Assembly: GCA_030671905.1 (NCBI GenBank)
Contig: DAOVHK010000077.1
Coordinates: 1-7,000, forward strand
DNA from: Clostridia bacterium
GTDB taxonomy: Bacteria > UBA6262 > WVXT01
Direction: 5' to 3'
DNA length: 7,000 nt
Under the pieces are notes generated by a model, which did not search any database, was not told the DNA's origin, and saw only the letters and a program-made list of their open reading frames with translations. The translations under genes were made by a program, and so were the position numbers. Below are positions 1 through 6,507 of this stretch, one piece after another (positions within the stretch are counted from its first letter, which is position 1; every line of letters starts with the position of its first letter).

Positions 1-270
1 GTTGGGTTAGACGAAATGCTAAAAATTTCTACTTGGAAAGAACCGAAGAAGTTGCTGGAACTGTGCAAATTTGTGGTAGTTACCAGGCCGGGTTATGAGT
101 TAGGAAAGCTGGATAAAAGAATAACTTCTAAAGTTATAATGTTACAAGTTCCTGGCTTAGAGATTTCTGCTTCCCACATTCGAAAGAGAATAAAAACTGG
201 CAAGCCAATCAAATATTTACTGCCCCAGTCGGTAGAAGAGTATATCCTCAAGAAGAGACTCTACTCTTAA
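1..270 (+). CDS. nadD: Nicotinate-nucleotide adenylyltransferase, C-terminal part (5' end outside window)
   Basis: The frame is open from base 1, so this is the last 89 residues of a longer protein (family members are usually about 190-220 aa). NadD joins nicotinate mononucleotide to the AMP part of ATP, making deamido-NAD+ in the cytoplasm during NAD synthesis. The visible part matches the family's second half: a GxDxxxxxxxW-like stretch near the beginning (GLDEMLKISTW), the FVVVTRPGY strand, the ISASHIR segment equivalent to the ISxTxIR nucleotide-binding motif, and the usual ending IKYLLPQSVEEYI...LYS. The HxGH motif and Rossmann start lie upstream and are not visible. Its TAA overlaps the ATG of the next gene by one base, which suggests translational coupling. 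An ATG at position 16 is internal and not the true start. Identification rests on motif recall, with good confidence. Confidence 0.9.
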   Translation, partial: VGLDEMLKISTWKEPKKLLELCKFVVVTRPGYELGKLDKRITSKVIMLQVPGLEISASHIRKRIKTGKPIKYLLPQSVEEYILKKRLYS

Positions 271-1496
271 TGAAAAAGCTAAGAATTCCCATAAAGAAGT
301 TAATTTTAGCTTTCATATTAATCTCCATAGTTCTATTTATCTTTTTTTCTTATAACGGCAAGGTCTTTCAATTCATCAGACAGGGGAAGCGAATCAATAT
401 CCTAGTTCTGGGATGCGATGAGCTGAAGTTTACCAAACATGCCGATGTAATAATGTTGTTGAGTTATGAACCCAGAACAAGATTCCTGGATATCCTATCA
501 ATTCCCCGCGATACTAAAGTCCCCTGCTCAAAAGAACTCTCCTGGCGCAGGTATAGAAAGATAAGTGAAATTTATGCCTTGGTATATAGGAAGAGTAAGA
601 CCATTGGTGAAACTTGTCTTTCTTCAAAGAAAGCGATTGAGAATGTTTTAGAAATGGAAATACCATTCTACTTACAGATTAATTATCAGGGAGTGATTGA
701 TATAATCGATACTATTGGTGGGGTGACGGTCAATATCGACGAACCAATGGATTATGATGATTATGCGGGAGACTTCCATATTCACTTTACAGTAGGAGAG
801 AAAGGATTAAAAGGCAATGAAGTGTTAAAGTATGTCCGATTTCGGGATAGGCTCCTCGGTGATAGAGGGAGAATTGAAAGGCAACAGAAGCTTCTTAAAC
901 TCCTTATGGGAAAGCTAACAGAGGCGAAAGTTCTACTGAAAATCCCCCAAATCTATCGAAATATAAAAGACAGTATTTGGACAAATCTTAACTTCTGGGA
1001 TTTTTTAGCTCTGGCCAATGAGGTGAGAAGTTTCCACTACGAAAATCTGAGAGTCCAGAGTTTGCCTGGAAAATCGGAATATATTCGGGGAACAGACTAT
1101 TGGATCCCGGATGAGAAAATGTCTGAAGAGGTTGTTCAGGTAATTATGAATAGTTATAGAATTGGTTGGAAAACTTCTCGGTCAGTCTATTCTGGGGGGA
1201 AGCTCGATAGAATAGCAAAGGTGGAAGTATGGAATGCCACTAATAGAAAAGATTTAGCTTATAATGTCCAGCGTAAATTAAGGCAGTATGGAATCGATGC
1301 TGTTCGCTGGGGTAATTTTGGAATTTATAAGAAATATACTATAGTTATAGATCGTCTTGGCGATGTTGAATTGGCTCATAAAGTAGCAAAAATAGTTGGC
1401 TCGAGCGTGGTAAAAACTGAGATTGACAAGACGCGGTTTGTCGATATCTCAATTGTTCTCGGTAATGACTTTATGGGAATTGGCGAGCCTGAATAA
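270..1496 (+). CDS. LytR-CpsA-Psr (LCP) family protein with C-terminal LytR_C domain
   Basis: A 408-aa membrane-anchored protein. Residues 1-10 are basic, 11-27 form one hydrophobic transmembrane helix, and the rest should be outside the cytoplasmic membrane. Residues about 42-212 are the LCP domain: NILVLGCD (43-50), SIPRD (77-81), the VRFRDR arginine cluster (189-194) and GDRGRIERQQ (197-206). Residues about 313-400 resemble LytR_C (KVEVWNATN, later VDISIVLGND). LCP proteins typically transfer glycopolymers from undecaprenyl-phosphate carriers to peptidoglycan or other acceptors; the acceptor here cannot be inferred. The ATG overlaps the nadD stop (TAATG), so translation is probably coupled. 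Two oddities: the usual R-[ST]-D motif reads H57-A58-D59, and extracytoplasmic cysteines occur at 86 and 116 inside an insert-like basic region. The family call is firm, the substrate unknown. Confidence 0.9.
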   Translation: MKKLRIPIKKLILAFILISIVLFIFFSYNGKVFQFIRQGKRINILVLGCDELKFTKHADVIMLLSYEPRTRFLDILSIPRDTKVPCSKELSWRRYRKISEIYALVYRKSKTIGETCLSSKKAIENVLEMEIPFYLQINYQGVIDIIDTIGGVTVNIDEPMDYDDYAGDFHIHFTVGEKGLKGNEVLKYVRFRDRLLGDRGRIERQQKLLKLLMGKLTEAKVLLKIPQIYRNIKDSIWTNLNFWDFLALANEVRSFHYENLRVQSLPGKSEYIRGTDYWIPDEKMSEEVVQVIMNSYRIGWKTSRSVYSGGKLDRIAKVEVWNATNRKDLAYNVQRKLRQYGIDAVRWGNFGIYKKYTIVIDRLGDVELAHKVAKIVGSSVVKTEIDKTRFVDISIVLGNDFMGIGEPE

Positions 1497-1528
1497 AGAC
1501 TGGAGGACACAGGCAGATTCACATAGTA

Positions 1529-1909
1529 ATGAATTTCAGAAATTTAGCTAAAGAATGTGCGGGTCTTGCCTTAGCGAAGAAGGCAAAAGAGATTTTAATA
1601 TTGGACGTCCGTAAATTGACATCGATTACAGATTATTTCGTCATTTGTAACGGTAGATCTAATATACACGTGGAGACTATTGCTGAGTCGATAGTTTCAA
1701 AATTGAAAGGTAAAGGGATTCGCCCCCTCCATATAGAAGGAGAAAAACAGGCACAGTGGTTACTTATAGATTATGTGGGAGTAATTGTCCACGTGTTTTA
1801 CGAACCGACAAGGAAGTTCTATGGGTTGGAGAAACTCTGGGCGGAAGGGAAAAAGGTAAAATTCCAAGAGGGAAAGAGAAAAAAGCCCAAGAAGTCAAGT
1901 AAATTATAA
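1529..1909 (+). CDS. rsfS: Ribosome silencing factor RsfS (Iojap/DUF143 family)
   Basis: A 126-aa protein covering the whole Iojap/RsfS domain (about residues 5-112). The family binds ribosomal protein uL14 on the large subunit, blocks joining of the subunits and lowers translation when nutrients are short. Matching segments are ILDVRKLTSITDYFVICNGRS (split around residue 32), RPLHIEGE, WLLIDYVGVIVHVF, and FYGLEKLW near the end; a lysine-rich tail follows (EGKRKKPKKSSKL). The ATG was chosen because the family begins about here (NxxxLAKxxAxLALxKKA). However, the only good Shine-Dalgarno, GGAGGA at 1502-1507, lies 21 nt upstream of it, which is too far; in-frame ATT (1517) and ATA (1523) are closer but would be very rare starts. 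It sits 32 bp after the LCP gene and just ahead of argS, in a translation and growth-control cluster. Confidence 0.93.
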   Translation: MNFRNLAKECAGLALAKKAKEILILDVRKLTSITDYFVICNGRSNIHVETIAESIVSKLKGKGIRPLHIEGEKQAQWLLIDYVGVIVHVFYEPTRKFYGLEKLWAEGKKVKFQEGKRKKPKKSSKL

Positions 1910-1914
1910 GAATT

Positions 1915-3552
<1,638 letters not shown>

Positions 3553-3600
3553 ACTAAAAGATAGTCTGTTCGTAGCGCTCCTCACAAACTATCTTTTAGT
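3553..3600. terminator. Inverted repeat directly after argS, possible terminator or processing hairpin
   Basis: ACTAAAAGATAGT (3553-3565) is followed by its exact reverse complement at 3588-3600, a 13-bp perfect stem; past a single C-A mismatch, three more pairs form (TGT 3567-3569 with ACA 3584-3586), leaving a 14-nt loop. It begins on the base after the argS stop codon. The stem is AT-rich and no U-tract follows on either strand, so it is not a textbook intrinsic terminator. Transcript end, RNA stabiliser or a small palindromic repeat are all possible. The perfect pairing is seen directly; the role is inferred from position. Confidence 0.45.
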
Positions 3601-3642
3601 AATGGTAGGTGTGTATATTTTGGAATGGTTGGGAGGTGGAGG

Positions 3643-4374
3643 ATGAGAAGAAAAATTTTGCTTTTGCTACTGGGTGCTGTGGTCATTGGATTTGTTTTTT
3701 TGCTCTCGGCAAAATTACAGATGAAAAAGGAGGGGATTATGAGAATTAAATGGCTTGGGCATGCCAGCTTTTTAGTAGAAGCAGAGGATGGAACAAAGGT
3801 CATTACTGATCCATTTGATGAGTCTATAGGATACAGCATTCCTAAAGAGAAGCCGGATGTGGTTACTGTTAGTCATAGCCATTTTGACCATAATGCAGTG
3901 GACTTGCTTCAGGGTGACCCTGAGGTGGTGAAGGATGTGGGAGAGCAGGAGGTTAAGGGGATAATCTTTAAAGGCATCAAAAGTTTCCACGATAAAAGCA
4001 AAGGCGCTCAGAGAGGGACCAACACTATTTTCGTTTTTGCTATTGATGGGGTGAGGTTTTGCCATCTGGGAGACCTGGGGCACCTCTTAAGTAGTGACCA
4101 ACAGAAAGAGATAGGAGAAGTGGATGTTCTGTTTATTCCTGTGGGAGGCACTTTTACAATAGATGGTCGGGAGGCACGAGAAGTTTCCCGACAATTGAAT
4201 CCCAGATTGATTATTCCTATGCATTATAGAACAGAAGCTTGCAGTATTGGTATCGATTCCTGTGAGGAATTCCTGAAAGGGTTTACGAAAGTAGAAAAAA
4301 GAGCGGAATGGCAAGGAAATAAAGAATCCCTGCCTTCTGAACAGACAGTTTTAGTCCTGGAATATGCCAGGTAG
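3643..4374 (+). CDS. Metallo-beta-lactamase-fold hydrolase (UlaG/UPF0173-like) with N-terminal membrane segment
   Basis: From ATG 3643 the protein has 243 aa. Start 3643 is preferred over ATG 3625 because GGGAGGT (3631-3637) lies five bases ahead. Residues 1-3 are basic and 5-22 hydrophobic, forming an anchor or signal peptide with no lipobox cysteine. The hydrolase domain starts at about residue 33: RIKWLGHASFLVE, TDPF (55-58), the metal motif H78-S-H-F-D-H83, F115-H116, HLGDLGH (D144 a likely bridging ligand) and MHY (H194). This pattern fits the UlaG/YtkL-like branch of metal-dependent hydrolases; the substrate is unknown. A second ATG at 3739 carries AAGGAGGGG just upstream and matches where cytosolic homologues begin, so two products are possible. 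It is separated from argS by an inverted repeat and from the HU gene by a promoter, so it may be a single-gene unit. Confidence 0.85.
   Translation: MRRKILLLLLGAVVIGFVFLLSAKLQMKKEGIMRIKWLGHASFLVEAEDGTKVITDPFDESIGYSIPKEKPDVVTVSHSHFDHNAVDLLQGDPEVVKDVGEQEVKGIIFKGIKSFHDKSKGAQRGTNTIFVFAIDGVRFCHLGDLGHLLSSDQQKEIGEVDVLFIPVGGTFTIDGREAREVSRQLNPRLIIPMHYRTEACSIGIDSCEEFLKGFTKVEKRAEWQGNKESLPSEQTVLVLEYAR
3727..3741 (+). promoter_or_regulatory. Strong internal ribosome site and ATG inside the MBL-fold gene
   Basis: AAGGAGGGG (3727-3735) precedes an in-frame ATG at 3739-3741; counting from AGGAGG (3728-3733) the spacing is five bases. Starting here would remove the hydrophobic N-terminus and yield a 211-aa protein starting MRIKWLGHASF, the normal beginning of soluble relatives. 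The site is as good as or better than the one at 3631-3637. The alternative is that the purine run only encodes the K-K-E-G linker by chance. Confidence 0.55.
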
Positions 4375-4418
4375 ATTGGCTTATTTCTTCTGATTAATTA
4401 AGGCTTTGGATAATATTC

Positions 4419-4447
4419 TTGACAGGCTATATAAAATATGGTATAAA
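4419..4447 (+). promoter_or_regulatory. Sigma70-type promoter for the HU gene
   Basis: A perfect -35 box TTGACA (4419-4424) is separated by 17 bp from TATAAA (4442-4447), one base from the TATAAT consensus. AT-rich sequence upstream (about 4390-4418) could act as an UP element. Transcription should begin near 4454, giving a leader of about 160 nt before the HU start at 4614. This is the only near-consensus promoter I found in the window and suits a highly expressed nucleoid protein. Confidence 0.75.
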
Positions 4448-4453
4448 AAACGA

Positions 4454-4613
4454 GTTAATCTAATAAGTAAATATTAATTGATCCATGCCACTGCAGTTAT
4501 CTAGGCTATTTAGGAGTTGTTCCTCTAAATAGTATTCCTATGTATGAGTGATGAAGAAAGTAATTGGGCCGAGCATCACAGTGGCGGGACAAGTAGAGAG
4601 GAGGTGAGTAAGG
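4454..4613 (+). other. Long 5' leader of the HU gene with a stem-loop at 4506-4532
   Basis: The leader holds CTATTTAG (4506-4513) pairing with CTAAATAG (4525-4532); with a bulged G the stem gains two more pairs (AG 4515-4516 with CT 4523-4524), closing a six-base loop. No U-tract follows, so termination is unlikely. A purine-rich ribosome site, AGGAGGTG at 4599-4606, sits at the end. No known riboswitch class was recognised. The pairing is visible; a regulatory role is inference. Confidence 0.4.
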
Positions 4614-4889
4614 GTGAATCAAGTTCAGCTAATAGAGAGTGTGGCAAAGGTAGGAAAGATTAAGAAGGCTGCGGCTGGAAGGGCTATAAAGGCTATGGTA
4701 ACGAACATTGTGGACTCTTTGAAGTCTGAAGGCCGAGTAATTATTGCTGGTTTAGGCACATTCAGAGTGAAGTCGACTAAGCCGAGGACAGGAAGAAATC
4801 CAAAGACTGGGGAGACTATCCAAATCGCTGCTGGCAAGAGGGTATTATTTAAACCCAGTCTCAGCTTGAAGAAAACACTGAAATCGTAA
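4614..4889 (+). CDS. HU/IHF-family histone-like DNA-binding protein
   Basis: A 91-aa basic protein, the typical HU length. HU-type dimers bend and compact DNA in the nucleoid and assist replication, repair and transcription. The helical dimerisation part covers about 1-42 (MNQVQLIESVAKVGKIKKAAAG...), followed by VIIAGLGTFRVKS (the family's V-x-[LI]-x-GFGTF strand, with L for F), then the DNA-binding arm TGRNPKTGETIQIAAGKRVLFKP with the intercalating RNP tip, and the closing helix SLKKTLKS. The GTG start is selected because AGGAGGTG (4599-4606) is seven bases upstream and the N-terminus aligns with the family. A near-consensus promoter lies about 170 bp upstream. HU cannot be told from IHF alpha/beta subunits by motif alone, so no symbol is given. 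No clear intrinsic terminator follows. Confidence 0.95.
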   Translation: MNQVQLIESVAKVGKIKKAAAGRAIKAMVTNIVDSLKSEGRVIIAGLGTFRVKSTKPRTGRNPKTGETIQIAAGKRVLFKPSLSLKKTLKS

Positions 4890-4961
4890 GGTGGAAACAT
4901 CGCTCTGTTTTTTAGCCTGTTAGAAGGCCCTGTCCTTCAATAGAGATAGTGTAGGAAAAAA

Positions 4962-5022
4962 GGTTTACCCCCACACCAATTATATTAATTCTGTATTATC
5001 ATAATTGGTGTGGGGGTAAGCC
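4962..5022. repeat. 22-bp near-perfect inverted repeat with 17-nt loop
   Basis: Bases 4962-4983 pair with 5001-5022 at all 22 positions, one being a G-U wobble (4964 with 5020); the core is TTACCCCCACACCAATTAT. The loop (4984-5000) is AT-rich. Just outside the left arm is a run of six A (4956-4961), so a transcript on the minus strand would read stem then U6, the form of an intrinsic terminator; on the plus strand the stem is followed directly by a second palindrome and no U-run. No minus-strand gene is visible downstream to need it. A miniature transposon-like element is the alternative. Confidence 0.7.
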
Positions 5023-5040
5023 GTGTACAGATTTGTACAC
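5023..5040. promoter_or_regulatory. Operator-like palindrome GTGTACA-N4-TGTACAC
   Basis: Two perfect seven-base arms, GTGTACA (5023-5029) and TGTACAC (5034-5040), flank GATT. The 18-bp size and two-fold symmetry with 11-bp centre-to-centre arm spacing are typical of dimeric repressor sites, but no regulator gene or promoter box is adjacent. It abuts the 22-bp inverted repeat with no gap, so it could equally be another hairpin of the same array. I cannot name a cognate regulator. Confidence 0.35.
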
Positions 5041-5087
5041 ATTTTAGAGAACGGATGTCTGAAAATGGAGATGGATAAAGTTTGAAG

Positions 5088-5110
5088 CATCCTGATTTTC
5101 AATCGGGATG
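5088..5110. repeat. Short-loop hairpin (10 pairs, TTC loop)
   Basis: CATCCTGATT (5088-5097) pairs with AATCGGGATG (5101-5110) through ten pairs including one T-G wobble, around a TTC loop (GAA on the other strand). No U-run follows. It starts the hairpin series that continues to 5255. Confidence 0.6.
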
Positions 5111-5123
5111 TGGATTAGGGAGT

Positions 5124-5151
5124 TTGAAGGAAACAATCCGGTTTCCCTCAA
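5124..5151. repeat. Hairpin with 11-position stem and 6-nt loop
   Basis: TTGAAGGAAAC (5124-5134) pairs with GTTTCCCTCAA (5141-5151) at ten of eleven positions, with one A-C mismatch at the fifth pair. The loop is AATCCG. It lies 13 bases after the preceding hairpin and 8 bases before the tandem units. Confidence 0.6.
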
Positions 5152-5158
5152 GGGGTCG

Positions 5159-5255
5159 TTGGAGCGCCCCGGAGGACAGAGAAGTAAATGTCCGGTGGAC
5201 ATTTTGGAGCGCCAGAGGGGCAAAGCCCCTATGGAAGTAACCCCGAAGGGGTTAT
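5159..5255 (+). repeat. Two degenerate tandem units sharing TTGGAGCGCC and GAAGTAA boxes, each with hairpins
   Basis: TTGGAGCGCC occurs at 5159-5168 and again at 5204-5213; GAAGTAA occurs at 5181-5187 and 5234-5240, each time running into a triloop hairpin. In unit 1 the stem is AAATGTCC/GGACATTT with loop GGT (5186-5204). In unit 2 it is TAACCCC/GGGGTTA with loop GAA (5238-5254), and an extra hairpin AGGGGC-AAA-GCCCCT (5216-5230) sits between the boxes. Boxes are conserved while stem sequences differ, which is what is expected of structure-conserved RNA or of palindromic repeat families. The last hairpin ends about 22 nt before the aminotransferase ATG. Confidence 0.6.
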
Positions 5256-5277
5256 CTTGTATTAGTGGTATTCTTCT

Positions 5278-6507
5278 ATGCGCTGTGCTGAAAAACTGAA
5301 CAAATTACCTCCGTATCTTTTTGGTGTAATAAATGCCCTTAAACAGGAGGCTTACGCTAAGAAGCTGGATGTTATCGATTTGGGTATGGGTAACCCTGAT
5401 ATGGCTACCCCATCCCATATCGTAGAGAGGCTTTGTGAGACAATAAAAAACCATCCACGCACCCATCGTTATCCACAGGCCAAAGGGATGCCCAAGTTTA
5501 GAAAAACAGTTACCGATTGGTATTGGAAAAAGTTCAAGGTAAAATTAGACCCGGAAAGCGAAGTTCTGGCTCTGATTGGTTCAAAAGAGGGAATTGGGCA
5601 TATGTGTATGGCTTATCTTGACCCTGGTGACCTCGTCTTGGTGCCCAATCCGGCATATCCTATCCACCGCAATGGGGTGATTTTAGCTGGTGGAAAAGTC
5701 TATGATATACCCATTCTTCCTGAAAAAAATTATTTGCCAGAGCTGGAAAAGATTCCATCCAAAGTTGCCAAACAGGCAAAGCTGATGTTTCTAAGCTATC
5801 CCAATAACCCTACCACAGCGGTAGTGGAGGATATCTCTTTTTTCAAAGAGGTGGTGGCTTTTGCCAAGAAGTATGACATCATTGTCTGCCATGACTTTGC
5901 CTACTCGGAAATAACATTTGATGGATTTAAACCTCCCTCCTTCCTTCAAACACCTGGAGCAAAAGATGTGGGATTGGAGTTTCACTCCTTTTCTAAGACT
6001 TACAATATGGCTGGGTGGAGGCTGGGATTCTGCGCGGGTAATAGAGAGCTCTTGAGATCTCTGGAAAGATTGAAGAGTTATCTCGATTTTGGAGTATTTA
6101 CTGCCATTCAGCTGGCAGGCGTTTTGGCTTTGAGTGCTTCTCAGAAATGCGTACAGGATTCTGTGGCTGAGTATCAAAGAAGGCGGGACAAGTTTGTGGA
6201 TGGTCTGAATAGAATCGGTTGGAAAGTAGAAAAACCGAAAGCCACTATGTATCTCTGGGCCAAGTTGCCAGAGAAATTTGAAGGTATGTCTTCTCTCCAA
6301 TTTGCTAAATTGTTAATAGAAAGAACAGGGATAGCGGTCGCTCCTGGGATTGGCTTTGGTAGTTATGGGGAAGGCTTTGTGCGTATGGCATTGGTTACGC
6401 ACTATAACAGATTTCACGATGCCTTATTACGACTGAAGAAGTTTTTGAAGGAAGGTCCACCGCGAACGGGTGGTGGTAGGGTGTTAGAAGGTAGGGAAAG
6501 TTTATGA
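5278..6507 (+). CDS. PLP-dependent class I/II aminotransferase, AlaC-type
   Basis: A 409-aa fold-type I aminotransferase that moves an amino group between an amino acid and a 2-oxo acid. Seen motifs: LPPYLFGVINALK (10-22), DLGMGNPD (34-41), GSKEG (101-105), PNPAYP (123-128), YPNNPTT (174-180), D206 and Y209 in CHDFAYS, the Schiff-base lysine K240 in SFSKTYNMAGWRLGF, and carboxylate-binding R369 in GFVRMAL. The pattern is closest to the AlaC alanine transaminase / LL-diaminopimelate aminotransferase-like group; the substrate is not settled. ATG 5278 is the only plausible start, since an in-frame TAG lies at 5263, but it has no visible Shine-Dalgarno. Residues from about 393 (GPPRTGGGRVLEGRESL) go beyond the usual family end and are encoded by a GC-rich palindromic patch. 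The stop overlaps the start of homoserine dehydrogenase (ATGA), so the two are co-transcribed. Confidence 0.92.
   Translation: MRCAEKLNKLPPYLFGVINALKQEAYAKKLDVIDLGMGNPDMATPSHIVERLCETIKNHPRTHRYPQAKGMPKFRKTVTDWYWKKFKVKLDPESEVLALIGSKEGIGHMCMAYLDPGDLVLVPNPAYPIHRNGVILAGGKVYDIPILPEKNYLPELEKIPSKVAKQAKLMFLSYPNNPTTAVVEDISFFKEVVAFAKKYDIIVCHDFAYSEITFDGFKPPSFLQTPGAKDVGLEFHSFSKTYNMAGWRLGFCAGNRELLRSLERLKSYLDFGVFTAIQLAGVLALSASQKCVQDSVAEYQRRRDKFVDGLNRIGWKVEKPKATMYLWAKLPEKFEGMSSLQFAKLLIERTGIAVAPGIGFGSYGEGFVRMALVTHYNRFHDALLRLKKFLKEGPPRTGGGRVLEGRESL

Larger units (their letters stand above)
4890..5277 (+). other. Gene-free interval rich in inverted repeats
   Basis: No reading frame here resembles a protein. 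A 63-codon frame at 5108-5299 crosses four hairpins and has no ribosome site, so I regard it as chance. From 4962 to 5255 the region is almost a continuous series of inverted repeats (listed separately), with GC-rich stems after 5150. About 4890-4961 contains only a weak five-pair stem (GAAGG 4923-4927 with CCTTC 4934-4938) and a T6 run (4909-4914) lacking a preceding stem. The promoter of the downstream aminotransferase should be here, or upstream of HU, but no good -35/-10 pair was found. Confidence 0.6.

Noticed and set aside
3590..3618. Possible promoter for the MBL-fold gene with TATATT at 3613-3618
   Set aside because: No acceptable -35 box 16-18 bp upstream; the match is expected by chance in AT-rich DNA.
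4544..4663. 39-codon frame (starting MSDEESNWAEHH) in the HU leader, overlapping the HU start
   Set aside because: No Shine-Dalgarno before its ATG, and its second half is simply the HU coding region read in another frame. An upstream regulatory peptide is not excluded but unsupported.
4625..4900. 91-codon minus-strand frame opposite HU
   Set aside because: It mirrors the HU gene almost exactly and has no family resemblance or ribosome site; HU is clearly the real gene.
4890..4940. Intrinsic terminator after HU (T6 run at 4909-4914, weak stem at 4923-4938)
   Set aside because: The T-run has no preceding stem and the stem has no following T-run, so neither forms a terminator.
4962..5255. CRISPR array
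   Set aside because: The repeats are inverted pairs with different sequences rather than identical direct repeats with uniform spacers, and no cas gene is nearby.
5088..5277. T-box, SAM or lysine riboswitch ahead of the amino-acid operon
   Set aside because: None of the hallmark conserved sequences I know (such as the T-box AGGGTGGNACCGCG) is present.
5108..5299. 63-codon plus-strand frame across the intergenic interval
   Set aside because: It has no ribosome site, runs through several hairpins, overlaps the aminotransferase start and shows no recognisable protein pattern.
5791..6300. 169-codon minus-strand frame
   Set aside because: Lies wholly inside the aminotransferase, which has all catalytic motifs; a shadow frame.
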